This document shows positions 1-11,632 of a DNA stretch of 64,000 nt, piece after piece (position 1 is the stretch's first letter; each line of letters opens with the position of its first letter). The translations under genes were made by a program, and so were the position numbers. The notes under the pieces were generated by a model. That model saw only the letters and a program-made list of their open reading frames with translations, was not told where the DNA came from and did not search any database. The stretch comes from Omphiscola glabra (Eukaryota; Mollusca; Gastropoda; Lymnaeidae): assembly GCA_964017045.1 (NCBI GenBank), contig OZ024809.1, forward strand, positions 25,823,618 to 25,887,617. The letters run 5' to 3'.

Positions 1-59
1 TGTATGAAGTATTAAAGCGTCTGTTTGTCATGACTCATTTGATTTCAGAGATAGACATC

Positions 60-605
60 CAAGATTGGTGTTATTCTAAGATTGGTGTTATTCCAAGATT
101 GGTGTTATTCCAAGATTTGTGTTATTCCAAGATTGGTGTTATTCCAAGATTGGTGTTATTCCAAGATTGGTGTTATTCCAAGATTGGTGTTATTCCATGA
201 TTGGTGTTATTCTAAGATTGGTGTTATTCCATGATTGGCGTTATTCCATGATTGGCGTTATTCCATGATTGGCGTTATTCCAAGATTGGTGTTATTCCAA
301 GATTGGTGTTATTCCATGATTGGCGTTATTCCAAGATTGGTGTTATTCCAAGATTGGTGTTATTCCAAGATTGTTGTTTTCCAAGATTGGCGTTATTCCA
401 AAGATTGGTGTTATTCCAAGATTGGCGTTTTTCCAAGACTGGCGTTATTCCAAGATTGGCGTTATTCCATGATTGGTTTTATTCCAAGATTGGCGTTATT
501 CCAAGATTGGCGTTATTCCATGATTGGTTTTATTCCAAGATTGGCGTTATTCCAAGATTGGCGTTATTTCAAGATTGTTGTTATTCCAAGATTGGCGTTA
601 TTTAA
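60..605. repeat. 17-bp minisatellite, about 32 copies
   Basis: Tandem copies of a 17-bp unit (ttccaagattggtgtta) run without a break, with variants tccatgattgg and ggcgtta. Three units make 51 bp, so 17-residue peptide repeats appear in more than one forward frame. These open frames (for example 235-675) are by-products of the repeat and have no coding support. Confidence 0.95.
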
Positions 606-1440
606 AAAAAAAAAAAACAACGAAAAAGTCTTTCTGACCCAATCTGAGAAATTCTATTATTACCAGTATTCCTAGGGGTTGCCGAGCATAACATTCTGTA
701 AAACCTCCTACAGCCTTATCAGATCAAATTGCAATTAATAACCTTTAAAAGAACACGGAGCTAAAGAACCAATAAAAACTTTAAAAAGTATCCTAATAAA
801 AAATGTATATTTATAATAATTTTTAAAATTATGTTGGGGCTCAGTTCATTTGCGACAACTGCGCTAAATGAGATTCTTATAACAAAAATATCGCAAATGC
901 GTTTGGTGCGTAATATTTTATTTTGTTTTTCTGCAATAGATGGTGAAACACATCTGCAGGTCGTTCATACATAAGAACATTGATATAGTTAAGGGGCATG
1001 AAAAAATGAGCGTTTGCGTGTCTTTGTGGGGCGGGGGGGGGGGGGGCGCACGATTTTGCAAATCTTATTAAGTGCGTATGTCGGCACTGTCACTTTAATT
1101 GGGGAGAGAGAAGAAAGGGCGCCAAACGAAACGAGTGGTGAGGTTGGATACATTTTTGACAAATTCAAAATGATGGGATGCATTTGGGCGCATACGTGAA
1201 TTTAGTTTTGTATTCTTCTACACTTAACCGGTTAGCATCAGAAACGATTCTAGATGATGCTTAGGTTCCTTTGACCATGCATGGGGTACATAATTCCTTT
1301 CATTTTTATGTGTATCTAAATAGTAATGTTGTTACATAATTTTATTTTGTAATTGGTTTGTTCAAACTACTTCATCAATGAATCAATGACTAAACTTATT
1401 TCTAAAAAATATAATTATTTTCGTCCCAATCATTTGTTAG
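606..1440. other. AT-rich spacer without a gene
   Basis: Mostly single-copy AT-rich DNA with a G14 run at 1033-1046 and one copy of a dispersed repeat at 857-920. The short opposing frames at 989-1199 straddle the G run and look like chance. No gene is seen. Confidence 0.6.
857..920 (+). repeat. dispersed repeat A, copy 1
   Basis: This segment shares the order aactgcgctaa, agattct, aatatcgcaaatgcgtttgg with 10298-10356 (aactgtgctaatt, agattcg, atatcgcaagtgcgtttgg). Similar single-copy-looking text at two distant places suggests an old interspersed element. Its class is unknown. Confidence 0.6.
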
Positions 1441-3656
1441 AAAAAAACCAATAAAAACAACAATAACAACAATAACAACAATAACAACAACAATAACAAC
1501 AACAATAACAACAACAATAACAACAATAATAACAACAACAATAACAACAATAACAACAACAATAACAACAACAATAACAACAACAATAACAACAATAACA
1601 ACAACAATAACAACAACAATAACAACAATAACAAAAACAATAACAACAACAATAACAACAACAATAACAACAACAATAACAACAACAATAACAACAACAA
1701 TAACAACAACAATAACAACAACAATAACAACAACAATAACAACAACAATAACAACAACAATAACAACAACAATAACAACAACAATAACAACAACAATAAC
1801 AACAACAATAACAACAACAATAACAACAATAACAACAACAATAACAACAACAATAACAACAATAACAAAAACAATAACAACAACAATAACAACAACAATA
1901 ACAACAATAACAACAACAATAACAACAACAATAACAACAACAATAACAACAACAATAACAACAACAATAACAACAACAATAACAACAACAATAACAACAA
2001 TAACAACAATAACAACAACAATAACAACAACAATAACAACAACAATAACAACAACAATAACAAGAATAACAACAACAATAACAACAACAATAACAACAAC
2101 AATAACAACAACAATAACAACAACAATAACAACAACAATAACAACAACAATAACAACAACAATAACAAGAATAACAACAACAATAACAACAACAATAACA
2201 ACAACAATAACAACAACAACAACAATAACAACAACAATAACAACAACAATAACAACAACAATAACAACAATAACAACAACAATAACAACAATAACAACAA
2301 TAACAACAACAATAACAACAACAATAACAACAACAATAACAACAACAATAACAACAACAATAACAACAACAATAACAACAATAACAACAACAATAACAAC
2401 AATAACAACAACAACAATAACAACAATAACAACAACAATAACAACAACAATAACAACAACAATAACAACAACAATAACAACAACAATAACAACAACAATA
2501 ACAACAATAACAACAACAATAACAACAATAACAACAACAATAACAACAACAATAACAACAATAACAACAACAATAACAACAACAATAACAACAACAATAA
2601 CAACAATAACAACAACAATAACAACAATAACAACAACAATAACAACAACAATAACAACAACAATAACAACAACAATAACAACAGCAATAACAACAACAAT
2701 AACAACAACAATAACAACAACAATAACAACAACAATAACAACAATAACAACAACAATAACAACAACAATAAATACAACAAAAACAACAACAATAACAACA
2801 AGAATAACAACAACAATAACAACAATAACAACAACAATAACAACAACAATAACAACAACAATAACAACAACAATAACAAGAATAACAACAACAATAACAA
2901 CAACAATAACAAAAACAATAACAACAACAATAACAACAACAATAACAACAACAATAACAACAATAACAACAATAACAACAACAATAACAACAACAATAAC
3001 AACAACAATAACAACAACAATAACAACAACAATAACAAGAATAACAACAACAATAACAACAACAATAACAACAACAATAACAACAACAATAACAACAACA
3101 ATAACAACAACAATAACAACAACAATAACAACAACAATAACAAGAATAACAACAACAATAACAACAACAATAACAACAACAATAACAACAACAACAACAA
3201 TAACAACAACAATAACAACAACAATAACAACAACAATAACAACAATAACAACAACAATAACAACAATAACAACAATAACAACAACAATAACAACAACAAT
3301 AACAACAACAATAACAACAACAATAACAACAACAATAACAACAACAATAACAACAATAACAACAACAATAACAACAATAACAACAACAACAATAACAACA
3401 ATAACAACAACAATAACAACAACAATAACAACAACAATAACAACAACAATAACAACAACAATAACAACAACAATAACAACAATAACAACAACAATAACAA
3501 CAATAACAACAACAATAACAACAACAATAACAACAACAATAACAACAATAACAACAACAATAACAACAACAATAACAACAATAACAACAATAACAACAAC
3601 AATAACAACAACAATAACAACAACAATAACAACAACAATAACAACAACAATAACAA
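1441..3656. repeat. 2.2-kb AAC/AAT composite microsatellite
   Basis: Almost every base on the plus strand is A, C or T in mixed units aacaacaat and aacaacaacaat (9 and 12 bp). Rare variants (caag, a five-AAC run, a four-AAC run) recur with an offset of exactly 975 bp: 2061 to 3036, 2166 to 3141, 2206 to 3181 and 2401 to 3376. This shows a large internal duplication. The minus strand reads as long Cys/Tyr or poly-Leu open frames only because the repeat has no stops there. Confidence 0.97.
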
Positions 3657-3861
3657 ACTATTAGTATAGTAGTATGATTAATATCATTTTGCAATTATTT
3701 AAAACTTAAGTAGCATTTTGCAGAATTGACAGTTATATTTTTTCTTCATTTTTTAATATACTGTTTTGTAGAAAAGGTGTATAGAATTATTTTAGATTAC
3801 TATTTAAAACTGGTGATTTTTAAAAAATACATTGTATCATCATGGTATAAAATAGTAGATA

Positions 3862-4020
3862 TTCATCATCATCATGTCTCTTAATCCTTGGAAAACTATC
3901 TTTCTCCATTCCCCTCGGTCTCCTGCCCTATGCATAGCATCGCCTAGTTTTAATCCCGTCCATTATTTGATGTTATCTTCCCATCTTTTTCTCTGTCTTC
4001 CTCTTCGTCTTTCTCCTCTA
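3862..4020 (-). pseudogene. LINE reverse transcriptase C-terminal remnant
   Basis: Read on the minus strand, this gives GERRRGRQRKRWEDNIK, a TAA stop, then WTGLKLGDAMHRAGDRGEW and RKIV. That matches the familiar C-terminal tail of many non-LTR element reverse transcriptase proteins (pattern RRGRPRKRWEDNI-WTG-A-DR-W). The reading frame then runs into a short (ATG)n tract, seen as catcatcatcat on the plus strand at 3866-3876, which would be the 3' tail. Only the last 50 or so codons remain, so this is a heavily 5'-truncated dead copy. The exact clade is uncertain. Confidence 0.7.
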
Positions 4021-4412
4021 GTTTTGCCCTGCATGATAATAAATATTCACAAAAGGCGTCAGATATTCATTAGTATATGATTTATCTGTGGAGTAATGAA
4101 ACATGACTTTCTAAACAAATGCAGTTGAAAGGTTTATTTGGAATGTGTAGCTACCATAACTTTCTCCATGTAATTGACGAAATAGTTAACTTTTGTAAGA
4201 CTCTTTTGCCCCCACCAATTATCATCATTTTAAAATCCCTGTTTTTTTTCTTCAAATTGACAATGGGCAAAAGAAACTTTCTTTAAAACAAGGACCAAAA
4301 ATATTGAATTGAAGTGAACATCGAAAAACTTGTTTACAAAACTGGACCAACGGGTTTAAATTGCCCCAAAAAAGTTCAATATTTATTAACGATATTGCAA
4401 ACACAATGTCCC
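4021..4412. other. spacer, nothing recognised
   Basis: Single-copy AT-rich DNA. No coding frame, RNA gene or repeat can be supported. Confidence 0.5.
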
Positions 4413-4640
4413 TAGAAGCGTGAGGTCCCCTAGAGGTGTGATGTTCCTTAGAGGCGTGATGCTCCTTGGAGGTGTGATGTTTCTTAGAGGCGTGATGTTC
4501 CTTAGAGGTGTGAGGCCCCTTAGAGGTGTGATGTTTCTTAAAGGCATGATGTTCCTTGGAGGCGTGATGTTCCTTAGAGGCGTGATGTTCCTTGGAGGCG
4601 TGATGTTCCTTAGAGGCGTGAGGCCCCATAGCGGCATGAG
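4413..4640. repeat. 18-bp minisatellite, about 12 copies
   Basis: The unit is close to ttccttagaggcgtgatg. Because 18 is divisible by three, both strands show six-residue peptide repeats (RGVMFL on plus, KEHHAS on minus). These are repeat artefacts. Confidence 0.93.
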
Positions 4641-5837
4641 GTTCCCAAATGCTTCGTGTGCCCATTCTTTAAGGCGGTACTGTTGCCATCGTATGATCTA
4701 TGACTAATCCCCAGCGAACACTACTCACAGCTGCATGATGACCTACTTGTCCAAATTTGAATAAAAATGCATTTCAATTTCTCTTAGGCAAAGTTAAATC
4801 GTTTTGTGTCCAAAAAAAAAAAAAAACCCAGGGGAATGGTAATATTTATATATTTATTTTATTTCAATTTTTCAAAAAATTAAAATTTTTGGGAACCCTG
4901 GGTCTATTCAATTCATTCATTTATAATATCCATTTGTAATATTCATTTTGAATATTCATTTGCAATATTAATTTGTAATATTCATTTGTTGTATGCATTT
5001 GTAATATTTATTTGTAATATTAATTTTCATTTGTCATTATCATGCTTATGTCTGGATATTTTATTGGTGTCACACCAATTCAAAATGCATGAGCTAAACT
5101 TTCGATAGACACCAAATTGTATGTCTTGGTAGCGTTGTAATTATATTATACAAGCATGAGGCACACAAGGTCTATGTCACATGAATCCGCCCTCCACCCC
5201 GAGCCAAAATTTTATCTGACCAAGCGATATTAAATACATTTTATCAACTTAATCAGTAATTAACTCAAATGGTAGACGCCAAAGTATTCATTAAAAGTTA
5301 TCTATTAAAATCACGATAATATCATTTTCTTTGATAAAAAGAAAAAAAAAATCAAAACTTTCACCCATCATTTTTTACTTTCGGTTGGTTTCTGTTTCGG
5401 CCGAAAGCAGAAACTCCACATTCGGCCGGACTATAATTTATTCATCTTTTTTTCGCTGAATACCACCATTTGCCATAAAATAATAGAAGAACAAAATCTA
5501 ATCCACAGAGTGGCTCAGATGGAAAGAACCAACCCACAGAGTGACCTAGTTTGAAAGTACCAACACACGAGCACAATGTTACGCATCTTTTGCCGTTATA
5601 TTGTCACTCGCCATTTCCTCGTAAAACTGCCGGTTGAAATATTATTTTTTTTTGTTGGATGAATTGTTTCCCTCGTGACAGGCTAAGCTCTCGTTTTAAC
5701 CTTTCTGCTCGGATGCGGGCTTGAAACTGTGTCAATAGGAGAACATTAATTGGATGCGATCAAGGGCCCCATTGAGTTGTTGGCCGTCAAATCAGATGTC
5801 TTACGGATAGACGTAATGTTACATAGCGTCATGTGTG
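4641..5837. other. AT-rich spacer with a short palindrome
   Basis: No gene is seen. At 4905-5040 there is loose AT-rich repetition of atttgtaatattc. At about 5390-5420 the text tttctgtttcggccgaaag followed by cagaaa forms a near-perfect palindrome, and ttcggccg recurs some 20 bp on, near 5420. Confidence 0.6.
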
Positions 5838-5990
5838 ATAGGGAGTGAGCGAGTGAGAGAGAAAGAGAGAGAGATCGATAGATAAATAGAGAGAGAGAGA
5901 GAAAGACAGAAAGCGAGAAAGACAGAGAGAGCGAGAGAAAGGGAGAGGGAGAAAAAGACAGAGAGCGAGAAAGACACACAGAGACAGAGA
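5838..5990. repeat. GA-rich simple repeat, left part
   Basis: Irregular gagagaaagacagagagcgag text. It resumes at 6303 after a LINE fragment, so the two GA blocks were probably one tract. Confidence 0.93.
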
Positions 5991-6302
5991 GATCTTACTG
6001 TGCCCCCAAACAATGGAATTCTCTTCCACTACACATCAGAAATATATCAACCATCACATCCTTCAAAACTGCACTCAAAACACACCTCTTTAAACTTTAC
6101 TATCCTTACTGATTCCCCCTCTGAAAGTTAAACGATGCTGCTGAGTGCCGTCCATGGCTTCACATGTAAATTGTTATGGAATGGTTGGTTTTTAATTTAT
6201 ATTTTTTAAGTTCATTTTAATTTGCATGTACAGCGTGGTGAGCCCAGCCCTAGGCTGGGGTACCACGCTATAGAAAACTACCCATAATAATAATAATAAT
6301 AA
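5991..6302 (+). mobile_element. LINE 3' fragment inserted in GA tract
   Basis: This segment aligns by eye from end to end with the 3' end of the LINE at 46521-48155. It shares caaacaatggaattctc, ccactacacatc, the motif for the final FK-LKT-LF residues, gccgtccatggctt and the terminal tgtacagcg-ggtgagcc and ggggtacc. Both copies end in an (AAT)n tail. The 5' end is cut inside the reverse transcriptase C-terminus. It sits between two blocks of the same GA-rich sequence, which suggests insertion into a pre-existing tract. Confidence 0.85.
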
Positions 6303-6529
6303 TAGGGGAAAATAGAGGGAGAGAGAGAAAAAGACAGAAGCGAGAAAGACACAGAGAGATAGAGAGATAGGGGAAAATATATATAGAGAGAGATAGGGGA
6401 ACATAGAGGGAGAGAGAGAGAGAGAGATAGGGGAAAATAGAGAGAGAGAGATAGCGGAACGTAGAGGGAGAGAGAGAAAAAGACAGAGAGCGAGAAAGAC
6501 ACAGAGAGAGTGAGAGATAGGGGAAAATA

Positions 6530-6562
<33 letters not shown>

Positions 6563-7155
6563 CGAGAAAGACACAGAGAGATAAGGGAAAATAGAGGGAG
6601 AGAGAGAGAGAGAGAGAAAAAAAAAAGACAGAGTGCGAGAAAGACACACAGAGAGAGATAGGGGAAAATAGAGGGAGAGAGAGAGAGAGAGAAAGAGAGA
6701 GCGAGAAAGACACAGAGAGATAAGGGAAAATATAGGGAGAGAGAGAGAGAGAAAGTCAGAGAGTGAGAAAGACAGGTAGAGAAAGAAGTAGAGAGAGAGA
6801 GAGACAGTGAGAGAAAGACAGAGAGAGACAAAGAAGGGAGAGAAAGAAGTAGAGAGAGAGAGAGAAAGAGAGCGGAAAAGAAATAAAAAGAGAGAGGGAA
6901 AAGACAGAGAGAGAGCGAAAAATACAGAGAGAGAGAGAAAGACAGAGAGAGAAAACAGAGAGATGAGAGAGAGAAGAATAGAGGACAGAGGCAGAAATAT
7001 AAGACAGAGGGAGAGAAGACACAGAGAAAGAGAAAGACAGAGAGATAGAAGGACAGCGCGAGACCGAAAGACAGTTAGAAATATAGAGAGGAGAGACAGA
7101 GAGAGAGAAAGACTGAGAGAGAGATAGAGAGAGAGTATGACACAGATTGAGAGAG
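6303..7155. repeat. GA-rich simple repeat, right part
   Basis: Mixed units such as gagagagagaaagacagag, with a recurring block gataggggaaaatagaggga between about 6300 and 6740. The Ser/Leu-rich minus-strand and Arg/Glu-rich plus-strand open frames here come from the purine bias and are not supported as genes. Confidence 0.93.
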
Positions 7156-8336
7156 CGAGGAGGAAAGTCAATTTTAATTTTTATTTTTTATAACAGAAGA
7201 AGTAAAAGCAGCAGACTAAACTTTAGAGTCGGCGAAGGCAAGTAGGAACTCAAAATTATACAGTAGGGATAAAGAGAGGCCTAGAAATAAAAAGCTTACG
7301 CTAAACTAAGAGGAACATGTCTATCCTCATGACAATAACTAGTAATATAGAACCAACCTAGGGTCTTATTATATACCATTTAACATAATATTAAAAAGAA
7401 CAACAATAACTAAATACTTAGATCATATCTCCCCCCCCCCCCCGTGCTTAGTACACTTGTCCTTTTATTGGAATCATCAAAACATCCCCGACAATTTCAG
7501 ACCATTTGTGGAATATATTTCTGTAAAATCGCACTCACTAAACAAAGCTATAGAAAGAGTTGGCCAGATATCCCCCATTGAGGAAAACAGATTTGGCCTA
7601 GAATCAATCTCAAACTACTATGGCGGGAGTAATTGCTTTAATTTATTGTCTGGGGGGTCATAGGCTCGCTTTATTGATGAACCCATTGCGTGACGCAAGG
7701 AATTTCTCCACCCCCCCCCCCTCTCCCCAAATATAGCCCCCAATTCTCGCCCCAGTCTCGTGTGCTTCAATATTTAAGTGCTGGAGGCGGGTACTAGGTC
7801 AGTGATACTCGACACTTGTTTCCAAACTCTTTGACCGATTTCTTCTTGATAAACCGTTTGTTATGGTCTCAATTAAATAAAGATTACATTTGAAAATGTC
7901 AAGGCCAAGTTCCTTTTTCCAACCTGTTCAATGTTCGTTTCAACACGTGTTGAGATTTCATTGCTGCACAAAATGCCGAAACATTTCTTCTTTGATTATT
8001 TGAGCCTCAGTGATGAATATTTAGTTATTTAAATGGCCCTTAAAATTCAAGACTTTGAAAAATAACATTGTTTTCATCAATTTAAGTTAATTCCATTCAA
8101 GTTTATTTTTCTAATCAGAAAATATCAAGTATCCATCATTTCTGATCAATTCTTATGATAACTAATTAATTTATAGTTGCACAAAATATTTATATGTATC
8201 AACATTTTAATAGTGTCCAATAATTATTTAAAAAAATTAAACTTTATAAAAAGTACCCAAGAATAAACACGATGGTCTAGTGAATAAGTTTATTAAAAAT
8301 GCAACACCAAGTCAATTTAAAGCTGTGTCAGAAAAC
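7156..8336. other. spacer, nothing recognised
   Basis: AT-rich, mostly single-copy DNA with a C13 run at 7431-7443 and a C-rich stretch near 7710. A 68-codon frame at 7457-7663 has no recognisable motif. Confidence 0.5.
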
Positions 8337-8832
8337 TGAAATCAATAGCTTGTATTTTTGTCAGGCAACTTAAATCAGTGACTTGAATTTCTGTCAGACA
8401 ACTTAAATATGTGACTTGAATTTCTGTCGGACAACTTAAATATGTGACTTGAATTTCTGTCGGACAACTTAAATCAGAGACTTGAATTTCTGTCAGACAA
8501 CTTAAATATGTGACTTGAATTTCTGTCGGACAACTTAAATCAGAGACTTGAATTTCTGTCAGACAACTTAAATCAGAGACTTGAATTTCTGTCAGACAAC
8601 TTAAATATGTGACTTGAATTTCTGTCGGACAACTTAAATCAGAGACTTGAATTTCTGTCAGACAACTTAAATCAGAGACTTGAATTTCTGTCAGACAACT
8701 TAAATCAGAGACTTGAATTTCTGTCAGACAACTTAAATATGTGACTTGAATTTCTGTCGGACAACTTAAATCAGAGACTTGAATTTCTGTCGGACAACTT
8801 AAATCAGAGACTTGAATTTCTGTCAGACAACT
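8337..8832. repeat. 33-bp minisatellite, about 15 copies
   Basis: A representative unit is 8468-8500, containing acttgaatttctgtc. There are two unit types, ending in aaatcagaga or aaatatgtga, mixed with a tcagac/tcggac difference. The 33-bp length gives an 11-residue peptide repeat (TEIQVSDLSCP) on the minus strand, an artefact. Confidence 0.95.
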
Positions 8833-9074
8833 CTTCAAAACAGAATGTTTCATTATCAACCACAAAAACAATTTAAACACTTACTGGGAGAACGCGCTGG
8901 AATAAGATCGTCCATAACTTCTAAGAGAAATTGAATGTTGGCCGCGGTTAACAGAAAACTTATTACCTCCAATCGACCTGTCCAATCATTCAAGAGGGGG
9001 TTTCTTACCCTGCTCCCATACCATCCATTTATTATTTCGAGTTAATGCCCACTTTACTTGCTCACATTTATAAT

Positions 9075-9385
9075 AATTTAACAACACTATCTATTTATAC
9101 GTTTGACAACACTATCAATTTATTTGTTAACAGCACTATCAAGTTATATGTCTGACAGCAGTATCATGTTATATGTCTGACAGCAGTATCATGTTATATG
9201 TCTGACAGCACCATCAAGTAAATGTCTTACATCACTATCATGTTATATGTCTCCCAGCACTTTCAACGTATATGCCTGACAGCTCTATCAAGCTGTATGT
9301 CTCACATCACCATTAAGCTATATGTCTCCCAGCACTATCAATTTATATGCCTGACAGCACTATCAAAATATATGTCTTACAGCTT
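9075..9385. repeat. 25-bp minisatellite, about 12 degenerate copies
   Basis: Units resemble gacagcactatcaagttata plus tgtct. Drift between units is higher than in neighbouring arrays, so this array looks older. Confidence 0.85.
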
Positions 9386-9984
9386 TACTGGGGTCAACTT
9401 TGTGTTTTTCCAGGACATTATATATTCCTTTATATTTTCGATCACAAACGTTCCATGCCCCCCCTCCCAACCGGAGTCCATTTCAAATTAAGCGGTTCAT
9501 AAATATTTGGAGAAAGGGGGGGGGGGTTTATGGGCCCATATTTGCTGCGTGATAAGCTTTGGACCAACTGTGTTTTTTTTTATAGACCGCCCAAACATCT
9601 GCCACTATAAAGTTAAATGATTAAGAAATTTAATGCGATTAGCTTGCCCAGCCTCAGTTTCATTAACCTCGTGGTGATAGACACCAAGCAGAGCAGACTT
9701 AGAACCATTGAACTTAAATCACTGGCTTTGCCATCCGTCCACATTTATTAGAAAGGGAAGGACGTTCTAAAAGTGCGCGGTGACCAGATTTTTCTGAAAA
9801 TTAAAAAAAAATAAAAAATTCTTAAAGTTAACAGTAAAAAATGGCGCTCCATCTTTTAATTTTTTCCTGTAGCACACGTGCGGAGGTGGGAGGTGTGGGG
9901 TGTGTGTGTGTGTGGGGGGGGGGGGAGGTAGCATGGCAGAGAAACACTTACAAGTCTGTCCTTTTAAATCTAAGAGAAGATTTT
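9386..9984. other. spacer with G-rich runs
   Basis: Single-copy DNA with a G run near 9518-9527 and a (TG)n-G run at 9898-9927. No gene is seen. Confidence 0.5.
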
Positions 9985-10262
9985 ATTGAACTCATATAAA
10001 AAACAGCGCTCGGTCAACTGTTCGGTGGTTTAAAAAATAAAATCCTATTAACTTCACTTTGGTCCGTGTGTTTCTTTCTGTCTGGGTGTGTGGCAGAATC
10101 TCCGGCAGGCCAATTGACCCACTTCCCGTCAACCTATCGAGCTGAAACTTGGCACGTCGACTCGTGGCCGATGACGACACATTCGATCGAATTGTCAGCC
10201 TACCCCAAACCTCAAAAACAGGTTTTGCTGTTTTTCAAGGGCAAGATGAAAGAAATATGACG
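9985..10262. repeat. dispersed repeat C, copy 1
   Basis: The region contains ctgtctgggtgtgtggcaga, ctccggcaggccaattgacc and tatcgagctgaaacttggca. A related but diverged segment lies at 22038-22105, with ctggctggcaaaaatc and ctcaccgagctgaagctt in the same order. This suggests an interspersed repeat. It has open frames on both strands but no domain I recognise. Confidence 0.5.
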
Positions 10263-10297
10263 TCGCTGATTTAAAAAAAATAATAATAATTCCAGAT

Positions 10298-10356
10298 AAC
10301 TGTGCTAATTAAGATTCGTAAATATATCGCAAGTGCGTTTGGGGCCTATTATATTC
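10298..10356 (+). repeat. dispersed repeat A, copy 2
   Basis: Diverged partner of 857-920 in the same orientation. Shared text includes atatcgca, gtgcgtttgg and agattc. Confidence 0.6.
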
Positions 10357-10432
10357 TTTTTGAAGCGGGTGGGTCATTAGAATATTAATATAAACTAATT
10401 AAAAAAGCAAATAAATGATTTATACGAAAAAC

Positions 10433-11632
10433 TTTGATGGGTTGTTTAATTAATGTGTTGTTAAATAAATGGGTTGTTAAATAAATGGGTTGTTAAATAA
10501 ATGGGTTGTTAAATAAATAGGTTGTTAAATTTTTGGGTTGTTAAAAAAATTGGTTGTTAAATAAATGGGTTGTTTAATAAATGGGTTGTTTAATAAATGG
10601 GTTGTTTAATAAATGGGTTGTTTAATAAGTAGGTTGTTAAATAAATCGGTTGTTTAATTAATGGGTTGTTAAATAAATGGGTTGTTAAATAAATGGGTAG
10701 TTAAAAAATGGGTTGTTAAATAAATGGGTTGTTAAATAAATGGGTTGTTAAATAAATGGGTTGTTAAATAAATGGGTTGTTAAATAAATGGGTTGTTAAA
10801 TAAATGGGTTGTTAAATAAATTGGTTGTTAATTAAATAGGTTTTTAAATAAATGGGTTGTTAAATAAATGGTTTTTTAAATAAATGAGTTGTCAAATAAA
10901 TTGGTTGTCTAATAAATGGGTTGTTTAATAAATGGGTTGTTTAATAAATGGGTTGTTTAATAAATCGGTTGTTTAATTAATGGGTTGTTAAATAAATGGG
11001 TTGTTAAATAAATGGGTAGTTAAAAAATAGGTTGTTAAATAAATGGGTTGTTAAATAAATGGGTTGTTAAATAAATGGGTTGTTAAATAAATGGGTTGTT
11101 AAATAAATGGGTTGTTAAATAAATTGGTTGTTAATTAAATAGGTTTTTAAATAAATGGGTTGTTAAATAAATGGGTTTTTTAATAAATGAGTTGTCAAAT
11201 AAATTGGTTGTCTAATAAATGGGTTGTTTAATAAATGGGTTGTTTAATAAATGGGTTGTTTAATAAATCGGTTGTTTAATTAATGGGTTGTTAAATAAAT
11301 GGGTTGTTAAATAAATGGGTAGTTTAAAAAATGGGTTGTTAAATAAATGGGTTGTTAAATAAATGGGTTGTTTAATAAATGGATTGTTTAATTAATGTGA
11401 TGTTAAATAAATGGGTTGTTAAATAAATTGGTTGTTAATTAAATAGGTTTTTAAATAAATGGGTTGTTAAATAAATGGGTTTTTTAATAAATGAGTTGTC
11501 AAATAAATGGGTTGTCTAATAAATGGGTTGTTTAATAAATGGGTTGTTTAATAAATAGGTTGTTAAATAACTGGGTTGTGAAATAAATGGGTTGTTTAAT
11601 AAATGGGTTGTTAAATTAATGGGTTGTTTTAT
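10433..11632. repeat. 16-bp minisatellite, about 74 copies, with HOR
   Basis: The unit is aaataaatgggttgtt. The rare marker attaaatagg occurs at 10831, 11134 and 11438, spacings of 303 and 304 bp, and is followed each time by the same run of variant units (gagttgtcaaat, ttgtctaataaa). This is a higher-order repeat of about 19 units in three copies. Confidence 0.96.

Noticed and set aside
1430..3694. Long minus-strand frames of 754 and 739 codons (Cys/Tyr and poly-Leu)
   Set aside because: They are the reverse strand of an AAC/AAT microsatellite that lacks stop codons; the composition is dictated by the repeat.
6192..7171. Ser/Leu-rich membrane-like protein of up to 297 codons on the minus strand
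   Set aside because: The hydrophobic pattern comes from GA-rich DNA read in reverse. It also runs into the LINE fragment's tail.
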